Source: Clostridia bacterium
GTDB taxonomy: Bacteria; Bacillota; Clostridia; Christensenellales; Aristaeellaceae
Length of the DNA: 64,000 bases
Direction of reading: 5' to 3'
Assembly (NCBI GenBank): GCA_017502305.1
Contig: JAFVVG010000024.1
Coordinates: forward strand, 37,115-101,114
Shown in pieces: positions 1 to 9,076 of this stretch. Made by a program: the position numbers and the translations under genes. Positions within the stretch are counted from its first letter, which is position 1, and each line of letters starts with the position of its first letter. A model generated the notes under the pieces. The model made no database searches. It had not been told where the DNA came from and saw only the letters and a list, made by a program, of their open reading frames with translations.

Positions 1-489
1 ACCGAGGCCCTGACCCTGGCTGACCGCATTGTGTGCATGTCCATGGGCCATGTGCAGCAGGTGGGCACTCCCCTCGAGCTATACGATACCCCCGCCAATC
101 TCTTCGTGGCCAGCTTCATCGGCCTGCCGCCCATGAATTTCTTCAACGTCCGCATGGAAGGCGATCAGCTGGAGGGCAGCTTCTTTGCCTACAAGCTCAC
201 AGCAGAGCAGAAGGAACTGCTGAAGGACTATCAGGGCCGGGAACTGGTGCTGGGCGTCCGCCCCGAGGATATCGAGACTGGCGGCGACATCGACGTGCAG
301 GTTTTCTCCAATGAAAATCTGGGTATGAGCACCCTGGTGCATGGCCGCCTGATGGGCCGCAACACCCAGGATGCGCAGATCACCTGCAAGCTCCGCGGCT
401 GGTGCGATTACAAATCCGGCGACCACGTGAACGTGAAGTTCAGCAAGTGCCACTTCTTTGACAAGGAAACCACCAACGCCATCCGCTGA
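1..489 (+). CDS. Sugar ABC transporter ATP-binding protein (MsmX/UgpC type), 3' part
   Basis: The reading frame is open from the first base, so the 5' part of the gene lies outside the window. The visible part begins with [10 protein letters not shown], the stretch that follows the H-switch histidine in MsmX/UgpC/MalK-type ATPases. It continues through [29 protein letters not shown] (read here in pieces), typical of the nucleotide-binding domain end, into the C-terminal OB-fold regulatory domain with LGVRPEDI. The complete paralogue at 3720-4796 aligns well with it. Such ATPases commonly energise several CUT1 oligosaccharide importers. The Walker motifs are off-window and cannot be checked. 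Two small membrane protein genes follow within 14 bases and probably share its transcript. Confidence 0.9.
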   Translation, partial: TEALTLADRIVCMSMGHVQQVGTPLELYDTPANLFVASFIGLPPMNFFNVRMEGDQLEGSFFAYKLTAEQKELLKDYQGRELVLGVRPEDIETGGDIDVQVFSNENLGMSTLVHGRLMGRNTQDAQITCKLRGWCDYKSGDHVNVKFSKCHFFDKETTNAIR

Positions 490-503
490 AAGGAGGAGTC
501 ACC

Positions 504-1076
504 ATGGCCAAACAGGGCAAAATGCAGCGCGGCGGACTGAAAGAGTTCATCCGCAAGACTATCGTTTCCCTTAAGCGTAAGCCCCAGACCATCCCCATGC
601 TGGTGCTGGCGGTGGGCTTCCTCTATTATTCCCTGAACCTGACCCATGTGTCCGATACCACGGCCAAGCTGCAGCTCAGCGGCATGGGCCTGAGCGGCTT
701 CTGCACGATGCTGTTCTCCATGCTGTCCTTCGTCTGCTTCCTGAATGCCTATCCCCACCGCAAGAAGACCAACATCCCCATGCTGACGCTGATGTTCCTG
801 ATGCTGGGTTTGCTTATTTTCTGCGATACCTACTACATGGACTGCATCACCCGGGCCCTGACCCGCGAGGTGAACCCCATCACCGTGGACGCCAGCACCC
901 AGTATATCACCACCGCTTATGACATGCTGGGCGTGCACCGCATTATCATCGCCGTCGGCGCCGTGCTGACGCTGCTGGTGCCTGTGCTGCGCAAGCTGCT
1001 CCGGAAGATCGATACCTCCCTGCCGGTGGAAGAAGTGGGCCAGATGGAGGCCATCCTTCTCAGCGAGGAAGCCTGA
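504..1076 (+). CDS. Uncharacterised four-helix membrane protein
   Basis: I do not recognise the family. The 190-residue protein starts 14 bases after the ATPase gene with a strong GGAGG site (491-495). A basic N-terminus (about 12 Lys/Arg in the first 30 residues) is followed by about four hydrophobic segments, near residues 31-48, 63-80, 90-107 and 140-160, with a basic-then-acidic tail. No signal peptide or catalytic motif is visible. Its place between a shared-type sugar ATPase and a second small membrane protein suggests a transport or membrane role, but this is inference from context only. It lacks the EAA loop of ABC permeases, so it is not an ordinary importer permease. Confidence 0.75.
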   Translation: MAKQGKMQRGGLKEFIRKTIVSLKRKPQTIPMLVLAVGFLYYSLNLTHVSDTTAKLQLSGMGLSGFCTMLFSMLSFVCFLNAYPHRKKTNIPMLTLMFLMLGLLIFCDTYYMDCITRALTREVNPITVDASTQYITTAYDMLGVHRIIIAVGAVLTLLVPVLRKLLRKIDTSLPVEEVGQMEAILLSEEA

Positions 1077-1080
1077 TCCT

Positions 1081-1692
1081 ATGAGCGACAAGCAGAAGGA
1101 AAAGCAATCCTCCTACTATGACCTGCATACAGGGGCCGTGGAGGATCTGGTTTCCGCCGACAAGGAAAACACCCCGCGGTATTCCCGCGAGGAGCTGGAG
1201 AAATACCGCTCCGGCAAGGTGAAATGGCATTTCCCCGAGTGGCTCAAGGTGATCCTCATCAAATTCTGGTTCTATGGCGCGGTATGCTTCTTTGTGTTCA
1301 TGGGCCTGGGCATGCTGGTGCCCAACCAGATTGATCTGATGTTCATCGGCGCCATCATCATGGGCATGGTGACAGATCTGCTGATCAACCACTTTCTCCG
1401 CTTCACGGAGAAGCTGCCCGGCGGCAGCGCCCGGTGGATGCTGATCACCCGCAGGGGCGCGATGGGCTTCGGCCTGAACCTGATGTACGGCTTTCTGCTG
1501 ATGTTCCTGGTGGTGACGGTGTATAACGCCATCAACAGCGGCATCTTCGCCATCACCGGCGGCGATCCCAATACCAGGCTGCTCAGCGTGGAGCCCATTG
1601 GCTTTGGCTTGATCGCCACGGGGGCCGATATGCTGTGCGTGGCCCTGAAGCGTACCTTCATGAAGATCGTGGAGGACGCCAAAAAGAAGTAA
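1081..1692 (+). CDS. Uncharacterised membrane protein with acidic N-terminal region
   Basis: I do not recognise the family. The 203-residue protein starts 4 bases after the preceding stop, so it is almost certainly co-transcribed and perhaps translationally coupled. About 50 hydrophilic residues (with DLHTGAVEDL and SREELEKY) precede roughly four hydrophobic segments, near residues 57-80, 84-103, 128-152 and 165-185. The C-terminus is lysine rich. No EAA loop or catalytic motif is seen. With its neighbour it makes a two-gene membrane pair attached to an MsmX/UgpC-type ATPase gene. Confidence 0.75.
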   Translation: MSDKQKEKQSSYYDLHTGAVEDLVSADKENTPRYSREELEKYRSGKVKWHFPEWLKVILIKFWFYGAVCFFVFMGLGMLVPNQIDLMFIGAIIMGMVTDLLINHFLRFTEKLPGGSARWMLITRRGAMGFGLNLMYGFLLMFLVVTVYNAINSGIFAITGGDPNTRLLSVEPIGFGLIATGADMLCVALKRTFMKIVEDAKKK

Positions 1693-1708
1693 CGGAAAGG
1701 GAAAAAGG

Positions 1709-2836
1709 ATGTACAGGAAGATCGACAGCTATGTGCTGGGCCTGATTGAAAAATCCTCCCCGGAAAAGACCGCCTGGAACATCGAGCGTGTCCGCCAGGG
1801 CAAGCCGGCCTCCTGGAATTATATCGACGGCTGCATGCTTACCGCTTTGCTGGAAATGTCCCGGATCCTTGGGGACAGCCGGTATGCGGATTTTGTGGAG
1901 ATGTTCGTGGACAGCTTCATCGGCGGGGATGGCACCATCCGCACCTTTGAAGCCGACAAGCAAACCCTGGACGACATCAACGAGGGCCGGGTGCTCTTCC
2001 CCCTTTATGAAATGACGGGGAAGGAAAAGTACCGCCTGGCTGCCGAGAACCTGCGCAAGGCCCTTGATAATCAGCCCCGCACCCATCAGGGCAGCTGGTG
2101 GCACAAGGCCATCTATCCCAACCAGGTGTGGCTGGATGGCATTTACATGGCCCAGGTGTTCTCTGCCCTGTATGAGAAGCACTTCGGCCAGGGGGATTAC
2201 AGCGATATCATCGGACAGCTGCGCGTTGTGCGCGGCCATATGTTTGATGAAGGCAAGCACCTGTACTACCACGGCTACGACGCCAGCCGGAGCGCCTTCT
2301 GGGCGGATAAGGAAACCGGCCTTTCCCAAAGCTTCTGGCTGCGGGCCATGGGCTGGTACGCCATCGCTCTGGCGGATCTGGCGGAGATCCTGCCCCAGGG
2401 CGCGGAGCAAAGCGAAGTGGCGGCGCTCCTCAGCGAGATGCTGCAGGGCGTGGCCGCCTATGCCGATGAAGCCACCGGCATGTACTGGCAGGTGGTGGAC
2501 CAGGCGGGCCGCGAAGGCAACTACCTGGAAACCAGCGGCAGCAGCATGATCGCCTACGCCATGCTGAAGGCCGCCCGGCTGGGTATTCTGCCCAAAGAAT
2601 ATGCCGCCAAGGGCCAGAAGACCTTCGACGGCATTGTGAAAACATATCTGACTTTCCATGACGAGGGCATCGACCTGGGCGGCATCTGCCTGGTGGCGGG
2701 CCTGGGGCCGGAGGATAACCGCCGCAGGGACGGCACCTACGGGTATTACATCTCCGAGCCCATCGTCAATAACGACGCCAAGGGCGTGGCGCCCCTGGTG
2801 CTGGCTTATACGGAGATCCGCCGGCTCACTCTGTGA
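1709..2836 (+). CDS. Glycoside hydrolase family 105 (unsaturated rhamnogalacturonyl hydrolase, YteR-like)
   Basis: GH105 enzymes remove the unsaturated uronic acid left at the non-reducing end by pectin (rhamnogalacturonan) lyases. They act in the cytoplasm on imported disaccharides. The 375-residue length fits. Recognisable are YPNQVWLDGIYMAQ, with Asp143 at the same number as the catalytic Asp143 of B. subtilis YteR, then FWLRAMGWYAIAL, and MYWQVVDQ followed by YLETSGSSMIAY, all (alpha/alpha)6-barrel signatures of GH88/GH105. There is no signal peptide. It follows the two membrane-protein genes by 16 bases with an AAAGG-type site close to the start. It converges on the AraC gene, and the two coding ends overlap by 11 bases. 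Confidence 0.9.
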   Translation: MYRKIDSYVLGLIEKSSPEKTAWNIERVRQGKPASWNYIDGCMLTALLEMSRILGDSRYADFVEMFVDSFIGGDGTIRTFEADKQTLDDINEGRVLFPLYEMTGKEKYRLAAENLRKALDNQPRTHQGSWWHKAIYPNQVWLDGIYMAQVFSALYEKHFGQGDYSDIIGQLRVVRGHMFDEGKHLYYHGYDASRSAFWADKETGLSQSFWLRAMGWYAIALADLAEILPQGAEQSEVAALLSEMLQGVAAYADEATGMYWQVVDQAGREGNYLETSGSSMIAYAMLKAARLGILPKEYAAKGQKTFDGIVKTYLTFHDEGIDLGGICLVAGLGPEDNRRRDGTYGYYISEPIVNNDAKGVAPLVLAYTEIRRLTL

Positions 2837-3620
2837 GGTTGATCTTCTGGCTGTCGGAATCCTCCTCGGGGGGCTGCTCCTGCAGTTTCTGCCGGCAGTA
2901 GACGCTGGGGGAGACCTCATAACGCTTTTTGAACAGCCGGGAGAAGTAAAGCGGATCACGGAAGCCACACAGGTGGGCGATCTCCGCGATGCCCCCCTCG
3001 GCATAGCCTGAAAGCAGCATGTCCGCCGCCACCTGCAATCGCAGGTTGGTGAGATACTTGTGGGGGGTGGTGCACACCTCCTGCCGGAAGAGCCTGCACA
3101 GGTAATCATAGCAGTAGGGCATGGAGGAAAGCACCTCGTCCAATTCATAATTGGGGTTGGCGTAATTCTGCACGATGCTCTGCTCAATGGCTTCCACCAC
3201 CCGGTTTTTCGGGCGGGAGGCACGGCTGAGGCCGATGTGCCGCACGATGAGGTTGCCATAGGAGGAAAGCAGCGCCGCCCGGCGCTCCGCATCGCCGCAG
3301 AAGAGGTAATAGGCGTCGGCAAACAGGTGCAGGATGGTTTGGTTGCCGTCGTCCCTCACCACGGTAGGCTGGCGGAAGGACAGCGTGGCGTTTTCAACAT
3401 TCAGGTGGATGTTGGTAAAACCGTCGCTGCTCACGTTTTCGTGGGGCACCTCCGGGGGGATGATCACGATATCCCCCTCCGCATAGGGGAGTTCAAAGTC
3501 GCTGAAGACGAACTTGCCGGAATCCCCGGTGCAGTAGACCAGCTCCCAGTTTTTATGCTTGTGCCGGCTCACGTTGTAGGTAAGCACATGCTTGCCGGCG
3601 AAAATGATGTCGTTCATCAT
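2826..3620 (-). CDS. AraC-family transcriptional regulator
   Basis: The 264-residue protein has an N-terminal cupin-like sensor half (YAEGDIVIIPPEVPHE is a typical sugar-sensing cupin strand-turn) and a C-terminal double helix-turn-helix. Its second HTH contains IAHLCGFRDPLYFSRLFKKRYEVSPSVYR-like text, the AraC signature (read in parts). It starts at the ATG pair at 3615-3620 after a GAGGTGAC site. It probably controls the flanking glycan genes (GH105 on one side, ATPase and hydrolase on the other). The ligand is unknown. The last codons overlap the convergent GH105 gene. Confidence 0.9.
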   Translation of the reverse strand: MMNDIIFAGKHVLTYNVSRHKHKNWELVYCTGDSGKFVFSDFELPYAEGDIVIIPPEVPHENVSSDGFTNIHLNVENATLSFRQPTVVRDDGNQTILHLFADAYYLFCGDAERRAALLSSYGNLIVRHIGLSRASRPKNRVVEAIEQSIVQNYANPNYELDEVLSSMPYCYDYLCRLFRQEVCTTPHKYLTNLRLQVAADMLLSGYAEGGIAEIAHLCGFRDPLYFSRLFKKRYEVSPSVYCRQKLQEQPPEEDSDSQKINLTE

Positions 3621-3648
3621 GTCACCTCAATGGTTGTTCGTGATGAAT

Positions 3649-3677
3649 ATTGTACCAAAACAAGTCGGTTTTGTCTA
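3649..3677 (-). promoter_or_regulatory. Sigma-A type promoter for the AraC gene
   Basis: On the minus strand TAGACA (3677-3672) and TACAAT (3654-3649) are separated by 17 bases, and the -10 is preceded by TGG (extended -10). It lies 29 bases upstream of the AraC start codon. This is seen in sequence; activity is not shown. Confidence 0.6.
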
Positions 3678-3719
3678 TCCCATGGCAGAAAATGCCGTCG
3701 AGTAAAGGAGCAAAGCGCT

Positions 3720-4796
3720 ATGGCATACCTTACGCTGAAGAACATTAACAAGATCTACCCCAACGGCTTCCACGCCGTGCACGACTTCAACATGGAAGCC
3801 GAACGGGGCGAGTTTATCGTGTTTGTAGGTCCCTCGGGCTGCGGTAAATCCACCACGCTGCGGATGATCGCCGGCCTGGAGGACATCAGCAAGGGCGAGT
3901 TCCTCATCGATGGCGAGCTGGCCAACAACTGGGGCCCCCGCCAGCGCGAGGTGGCTATGGTGTTCCAGAGCTATGCCCTTTACCCCAACATGACGGTTTA
4001 CGATAACCTGGCCTTCGGCCTGAACCTGCAGGGCGTGGACGAGGACGTCATTGAGGAGCGGGTGCAGAAAACCGCCAAGATTCTGGGCCTGACGGACTAC
4101 CTTGACCGTATGCCCCGTGCCCTTTCCGGCGGCCAGCGCCAGCGTGTGGCTGTGGGCCGTTCCATCATCCGCAAGGTGGGTATCTTCCTGATGGACGAGC
4201 CCCTCTCCAACCTGGACGCCAAGCAGCGCGTGACCATGCGCTCCGAGATTACCCAGATCCACCGGGAAACCGGCGCCACCACCATCTACGTTACCCACGA
4301 CCAGACCGAGGCCATGACCATGGCGGACCGCATCGTGGTGATGAAGAACGGTTATGTGCAGCAGGTGGGCACCCCCAAGGAGGTCTACTTCAACCCCGTG
4401 AACATGTTTGTGGCCGGCTTCATCGGCGAGCCGCCCATGAACTTCATCCGCCGCAAGGTGGAAAAGGGCTGCGTCACCATCGGCAGCAGCAGCCTCGATC
4501 TGACCGGCAAGCTGGGCGAAAAGGCCGCCGAATACGAGGGCAAGGAGATCGTCTTTGGTTTCCGGCCCGAGGCTGTTGTTCTGGGCGAGCAGCAGGACGC
4601 CTACACCATCTCCGGCATGGTGGAGCTCACCGAAATGCTGGGCGACAACGCCAATGTTTACGTGGATGTGGACAGCGACAAGGTTATCCTGAAGGTGACG
4701 CCCCACGAGATTCCCGAAATGGACACGGAGGTTGCCTTCTCCATCCCCGTGGAGAGCGTTTACCTCTTCGACGGCGAAACGGAAAACGTGATCTGA
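3720..4796 (+). CDS. Sugar ABC transporter ATP-binding protein (MsmX/UgpC/MalK type)
   Basis: The complete 358-residue ATPase starts at the ATG at 3720, preceded by AAAGGAG. The same frame is open further upstream, but that part is antisense to AraC and carries no family signal. It shows Walker A GPSGCGKS (residues 37-44), the Q-loop in MVFQSYALYPNM, the signature LSGGQRQR near 135, Walker B LMDEPLSNLDA near 158 and the H-switch VTHDQTEAMTMADR. A C-terminal regulatory domain follows (FGFRPEAV). MsmX-type ATPases serve several CUT1 importers at once. Both binding-protein/permease operons in this window lack an ATPase, so this gene is a natural candidate partner. It ends at an intrinsic terminator. 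Confidence 0.95.
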   Translation: MAYLTLKNINKIYPNGFHAVHDFNMEAERGEFIVFVGPSGCGKSTTLRMIAGLEDISKGEFLIDGELANNWGPRQREVAMVFQSYALYPNMTVYDNLAFGLNLQGVDEDVIEERVQKTAKILGLTDYLDRMPRALSGGQRQRVAVGRSIIRKVGIFLMDEPLSNLDAKQRVTMRSEITQIHRETGATTIYVTHDQTEAMTMADRIVVMKNGYVQQVGTPKEVYFNPVNMFVAGFIGEPPMNFIRRKVEKGCVTIGSSSLDLTGKLGEKAAEYEGKEIVFGFRPEAVVLGEQQDAYTISGMVELTEMLGDNANVYVDVDSDKVILKVTPHEIPEMDTEVAFSIPVESVYLFDGETENVI

Positions 4797-4811
4797 ACGC
4801 AAGACACCAAC

Positions 4812-4842
4812 GGCGCATTCCCGCAAGGGGTGCGCCTTTTTT
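4812..4842 (+). terminator. Intrinsic terminator after the ATPase gene
   Basis: GGCGCA and TGCGCC form a stem with CCC/GGGG pairing inside around a GCAA loop, followed by a run of T. It also decides the next gene's start: an in-frame GTG at 4830 lies inside this hairpin and is unlikely to be used. Confidence 0.85.
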
Positions 4843-4853
4843 CGGAGGAACAG

Positions 4854-6293
4854 ATGAAGTATCCTGTAACCCGGGTGAGCTTTGCCACCGAAGACGCTGC
4901 GCTGCAGCACCTCTACGATGTGGCCTGCCGCAAATGCCTGAACAACCTGCAGATGTTCGGGGACGACCAGGTGCTGGTGGAGGGCGGCGGCTATGAGAAG
5001 ATCTGGCTGGAGACCCAGCCCATGGGCGGTGAAATGTATGCCAAGCACAACATGACCGCCGCCATGAACAACCAGCTTTTGTTCATCCGCACCCAGCGGG
5101 AGGACGGGCGGCTGGCGGGATCCATCCAGTGCCACGCCGATGGCTGGGTGGAGCCGCAGTTCAACAAATTCCAGGGGTTCTGCTTTCCTTGGCCGGCGCT
5201 GAACATGTATTACTGGGCGGAGGAGGACCGTGCCTATCTGGATGAGCTGGCCACGGCGCTTGAGAAGTTCGACGCCTATTTGTGGCGCACCCGGGACAGC
5301 GACGGCGATGGCTGCTTGGAATCCTTCTGCGTGTATGATACCGGCGAGGACAACGCCCTGCGCTATGGCGATGCCCCCAACTACTGCACCACCGATGCGC
5401 CGCCGGAAGGCAGCAGCGTGGTGCCCATGGCCTCTATGGACATCATGTCCTTTTCCTATGCGGCCCGGGACACCCTGGCGGAGATCAGCCGCATCCGGGG
5501 TGACGGTCAGGAAAACCGCTGGAGGGCTGCTGCGCAGGAGGTTGCCGCTGCTCTGAAGGAACATTTGTGGGATGAGGCCCGTGGCGCCTGCTTCGACAAG
5601 GACAAGCATGGTTATGCGATGCCCACGCTGACCCACAACAACCTGCGGTGCATGTATTGGGGCTCCTTCTCCCAGGAAATGGCGGACAGGTTTGTGCATG
5701 AACATCTGCTGAATCCCGAGGAATTCTGGACGGCGCTGCCCCTGCCCTCGGTGGCGGCGAATGATCCCTTGTTCCGCAACGCGCCGGAAAACAACTGGAG
5801 CGGACAATGCGAGGGACTGACCTATCAGCGGACCATCCTTGCCCTGGAGCGATACGGCTATGAGAAGCTGGTGACGGCCTTGGGCAAAAAGCTGCTGGCG
5901 GCGGTGATGGAGGCCGGCTGCGTTTTTACCCAGCAGTTTGATCCCTTTACCGGGGAGCCCAGCCGGGTGTCCTCCATCACCAAGGAGCCCATGGCGCCAG
6001 GCAGTGACGATCCCTTCCAGGACAGCTACGGCCCAACGCTGCTGGCGGTGCTGGAGTATATCGCCCACATCTGGGGCGTGACCATGAGCATGGGGGAAGT
6101 CTGGTTCAGCCTGGGCAGCGGCAGACCATACAGCTATGAGCAGGTCTGGGGAGAAAGGGTATACCGCATCGAAAGCGACGGTCACACCGCCCGGGTGCTG
6201 GTGAACGGCCGGGAAACGCATGTGTCCCCCTGCGGTGTGCGCCTGGTGACGGACAGGGAAGGACACCTTTTGAAAACGGTGGAGATTGAATAA
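4854..6293 (+). CDS. MGH1/GH63-like (alpha/alpha)6 glycoside hydrolase
   Basis: The 479-residue protein starts at the ATG at 4854 after GGAGG (4844-4848). It has the look of the trehalase-like (alpha/alpha)6 clan (GH37/GH63 and mannosylglycerate-hydrolase-like proteins). Signs are the TRDSDGDGCLESF turn, DAPNYCTTDAPPEGSS, repeated helix pairs, and GQCEGLTYQRTILALERYGY followed by FDPFTGEP. No signal peptide is present, so it probably acts on an imported oligosaccharide. The exact substrate cannot be read from sequence. An AraC gene lies convergently downstream across a shared terminator. The fold assignment is more certain than the family. Confidence 0.75.
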   Translation: MKYPVTRVSFATEDAALQHLYDVACRKCLNNLQMFGDDQVLVEGGGYEKIWLETQPMGGEMYAKHNMTAAMNNQLLFIRTQREDGRLAGSIQCHADGWVEPQFNKFQGFCFPWPALNMYYWAEEDRAYLDELATALEKFDAYLWRTRDSDGDGCLESFCVYDTGEDNALRYGDAPNYCTTDAPPEGSSVVPMASMDIMSFSYAARDTLAEISRIRGDGQENRWRAAAQEVAAALKEHLWDEARGACFDKDKHGYAMPTLTHNNLRCMYWGSFSQEMADRFVHEHLLNPEEFWTALPLPSVAANDPLFRNAPENNWSGQCEGLTYQRTILALERYGYEKLVTALGKKLLAAVMEAGCVFTQQFDPFTGEPSRVSSITKEPMAPGSDDPFQDSYGPTLLAVLEYIAHIWGVTMSMGEVWFSLGSGRPYSYEQVWGERVYRIESDGHTARVLVNGRETHVSPCGVRLVTDREGHLLKTVEIE

Positions 6294-6336
6294 GACAGGC
6301 GGCGGGACGTTCTTTTCCCGCGTCGGACAAACATAC

Positions 6337-6368
6337 AAAACACCCGCCGGAGTATCGGCGGGTGTTTC
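6337..6368. terminator. Bidirectional terminator between converging genes
   Basis: An AAACACCCGCC/GGCGGGTGTTT perfect inverted repeat lies between the hydrolase and AraC stop codons. T tracts at both ends serve both strands. Confidence 0.8.
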
Positions 6369-6385
6369 GTGTGCTATAGAGGCGG

Positions 6386-7210
6386 TTATTCCTCGGATTC
6401 CAGGTCATCCAGGTCGTTGTGGATGGACAGCTTGGCGCGGAACTGGTTCGGGGGCATGCCGCACTGGGCCAGGAAAGCCCGGTGGAAGGTGCGGGGGTTG
6501 CCGTAGCCGCACAGATAGGCGATCTGGGAAATGGAGTAGCTGGGATCCTTCAGCAGGGTGCAGGCTTTATCGATGCGCAGGGTGTTGATATACTGCCGGA
6601 AGTTGATATGCAGTTGCTGGGAGAAGATGTGGCTCAGGTGAATCCGGCTGATGCCCAGGGCGTGGGCGGTACTCTCCAGGGAGAGCGGCTCGGTAAAGTG
6701 TTCGGAGATATAGTGCAGCACTTGGTAGCTCAGGTTGGCCTGCACATGCTTTTCGATGGGCTGCAGGGTGATACAGGTGAACAGATATGCCAGGAACAGG
6801 TGCAGATAACCCAATTCAAGGGGGCTGTTCTCCTGGGCGGAAAGCTTGATCAGGTTGCGGACCACCACATTGACCTCGCTGGCCTTATCTTTTTTCAGCA
6901 GAACGGGATTGGCGGGGATCATGGTGCGGAAGGTTCGGCTGAACTCGGATATGGTGTCTGGCAGGAAGATCACCGTCAGGCCCTGGATGTCCTCGGAAAC
7001 GAAATCATAGCTGTGGGGAACGGCGGGGAAAACAACGGCAATGTCACCTGGCATCAGATGATATTTCTTGCCGGAGATGGTCATGCTCAGTGTGCCTGTG
7101 GTGGGACAAACAATTTCCACCGGGTCGTGCACGTGGGCAGGGAAGGGATGATCACAGATGGTGCCGATGAATCGATTTTCCGGACGTTTCTCATAAAAAA
7201 CGCTGGACAT
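6386..7210 (-). CDS. AraC-family transcriptional regulator
   Basis: The 274-residue protein starts at the ATG at 7210, behind AAAGGAGG. The frame stays open far upstream only as antisense of the binding-protein gene. The N-terminal cupin half contains HVHDPVEIVCPTTG and YHLMPGDIAVVFPAVPHSY. The C-terminal half has two helix-turn-helix motifs, ISRIHLSHIFSQQLHINF and ISQIAYLCGYGNPRTFHRAF. The protein ends with an acidic tail. Divergent orientation to the binding-protein/permease operon at 7430 suggests it regulates that importer. The effector is unknown, probably an oligosaccharide. Confidence 0.9.
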   Translation of the reverse strand: MSSVFYEKRPENRFIGTICDHPFPAHVHDPVEIVCPTTGTLSMTISGKKYHLMPGDIAVVFPAVPHSYDFVSEDIQGLTVIFLPDTISEFSRTFRTMIPANPVLLKKDKASEVNVVVRNLIKLSAQENSPLELGYLHLFLAYLFTCITLQPIEKHVQANLSYQVLHYISEHFTEPLSLESTAHALGISRIHLSHIFSQQLHINFRQYINTLRIDKACTLLKDPSYSISQIAYLCGYGNPRTFHRAFLAQCGMPPNQFRAKLSIHNDLDDLESEE

Positions 7211-7349
7211 GGACACCCGCCTCCTTTCGGTTATTGGTATCGTTTGCAGAAAACATGGGACAAAAATTACTTCATTGTTAGTGTACATGAAAAGTTTAGC
7301 ATAGTAAAGAGAAAGGATATTTTTGTCCTCAATAAATTTCGAAAGAGCA

Positions 7350-7378
7350 TTGCGGAAAACAAAAGACCTGTCTATACT
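7350..7378 (+). promoter_or_regulatory. Sigma-A type promoter of the first importer operon
   Basis: TTGCGG (7350-7355) and TATACT (7373-7378) are 17 bases apart. They lie 52 bases before the binding-protein start, in the AT-rich 219-base region between the divergent AraC gene and the operon. Confidence 0.55.
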
Positions 7379-7429
7379 TGTGTCAAACGGGAAAGAAATT
7401 CCCAGAAATGAAAAGAGGAGGCACCCACC

Positions 7430-9061
7430 ATGAAGAAGTTCCTGGCTGGCATTCTGGCGCTGATTATGGTTCTGTCCCTGTGCAGCTTCGCTGTGGCAGA
7501 AGAGCCCATCACCGTGACCGTGTTCCGCGGCGATCCCGGCGATCAGCCCACCGACGACAACAAGATCTACAAGCTGATCGAAGAAGAATTCGGCATCAAG
7601 TTTGAGTTCGAGTTCCTCGCTGGCGACCTGGACGAGACCCTGGGCACCAAGCTGATGAACGAAGACTATCCCGATCTGTTCGACGGCGGCAACTCTGCTG
7701 AGAAGCTGATCAATGCCGGCGCCCTGATCAACCTGCTGGACTACATGTCCGAGGAAAAGACCCCCAACCTGTGGAATCACATTGCCGCGATCAAGGATCA
7801 GATCGTCAACGAAAACGGCGAACTGTTCATCATCCCCAACTACGGCATCAACTACAACGAGCAGGTTGTTAACGCCTGCAACGGCCCCGCTTTCTTCCTG
7901 CAGAAGCAGGTTCTGGCTTGGGCTGGCTATCCCCAGGTGAAGACCCTCAACGAGTACTTCGACCTGATCGAGAAGTTCATCGCTGAGAACCCCACCGACG
8001 CCAACGGCGCTAAGTACGAAGGCTTCGCCATCCTGTGCGAAGACTGGCGTCACTTCTGCCTGATCAACCCCGTGCAGCACCTGATGGGCCAGCCCAACGA
8101 AGGCGAAGTGTTCATCAACCGCACCGCCGACGAGAACGGCAACCACGAAGTTGACGTTTTCATCGTGCAGGATTATGCCAAGCCCTACTACAAGAAGCTG
8201 AACGAAATGTTCAACAAGGGCCTGATCAATGCCGATACCTTCGTTATGAACTATGACCAGTATATCGCCAAGCTGTCTTCCGGCGTGGTGCTGGGCATGT
8301 TCGACCAGACCTGGGACTTCGGCCCCGCTACCGACGCCCTGAACACCGCTGAGATGTTCGGCAACACCTATGTGGCTCTGCCCCTGGTGTATGACGAGTC
8401 CTACGGCTTCGGCGCCATCTCTGAGCAGTACCTGAACGGCGGCGTGCCCAACAAGGACCGCGGCTTCGGTATCTCCGTTTCCTGCGAATATCCCGAGCGT
8501 CTGGTCATGATGTTCGAAGAACTGCTGTCCGACAAGTGGCAGACCATCCTGCAGTGGGGCATCGAAGGCGAAGACTACTATGTCGAGAACGGCCGCCTGC
8601 TGATGACCAAGGAACAGTACAACCAGCGTGCTGACGCTACCTGGAAGATGGCCAACATGGCCGCTACCATCTGGGAATCCTCTCCCAAGAAGCAGGGCCT
8701 GATGGACGACGGCAATGCTTGGACTCCCGGCGACCAGGGCGAAATCCTGATGGCCTTCATGTCCGACTACGACAAGGAGTTCCTGGGCAAGTACGGCTTC
8801 ACCAAGTGGGCTGACTTCTTCAATGCTCCCTGCGAACTGGCTCCTTGGGGCGAGGCTTGGCAGATTGACAAGGCTCCCATCAACGACGATTACACCGACT
8901 TCAACTCCATCCAGGATAAGTGGCTGCCCATCTGCATCATGAGTGCTGATGACGCTACCTTCGACGCCAACTGGGATGCCTTCCAGGCTGAGATCGCTCC
9001 CAGCGCCAAGGTGTACGAAGACTTCATGCAGGAAGAAGTCATGAAGCTCGTGAACAAGTAA
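7430..9061 (+). CDS. Extracellular sugar-binding protein of a CUT1-type ABC importer
   Basis: The 543-residue protein starts after AGAGGAGG. A clear signal peptide (MKKFLAGILALIMVLSLC then SFAVA) is likely cleaved near residue 23 before EEPITVTVF. The cysteine in the signal is not in a clean lipobox, so lipid anchoring is uncertain. The body has the family 1 binding-protein plan with aromatic-rich patches (DQTWDFG, EDWRHFC). The length matches the long binding proteins that partner LplB/YtcP-type permeases. Two permease genes follow. An intercistronic hairpin after its stop would favour higher expression of the binding protein than of the permeases. Confidence 0.9.
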   Translation: MKKFLAGILALIMVLSLCSFAVAEEPITVTVFRGDPGDQPTDDNKIYKLIEEEFGIKFEFEFLAGDLDETLGTKLMNEDYPDLFDGGNSAEKLINAGALINLLDYMSEEKTPNLWNHIAAIKDQIVNENGELFIIPNYGINYNEQVVNACNGPAFFLQKQVLAWAGYPQVKTLNEYFDLIEKFIAENPTDANGAKYEGFAILCEDWRHFCLINPVQHLMGQPNEGEVFINRTADENGNHEVDVFIVQDYAKPYYKKLNEMFNKGLINADTFVMNYDQYIAKLSSGVVLGMFDQTWDFGPATDALNTAEMFGNTYVALPLVYDESYGFGAISEQYLNGGVPNKDRGFGISVSCEYPERLVMMFEELLSDKWQTILQWGIEGEDYYVENGRLLMTKEQYNQRADATWKMANMAATIWESSPKKQGLMDDGNAWTPGDQGEILMAFMSDYDKEFLGKYGFTKWADFFNAPCELAPWGEAWQIDKAPINDDYTDFNSIQDKWLPICIMSADDATFDANWDAFQAEIAPSAKVYEDFMQEEVMKLVNK

Positions 9062-9076
9062 TCAAATGCTTTCGTA

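Noticed and set aside
3675..6338. An 887-codon open frame on the minus strand
   Set aside because: It is antisense to the ATPase and the (alpha/alpha)6 hydrolase genes, has His/Gly/Val-rich low-complexity translation, and no start signal; a by-product of G+C-rich third codon positions.
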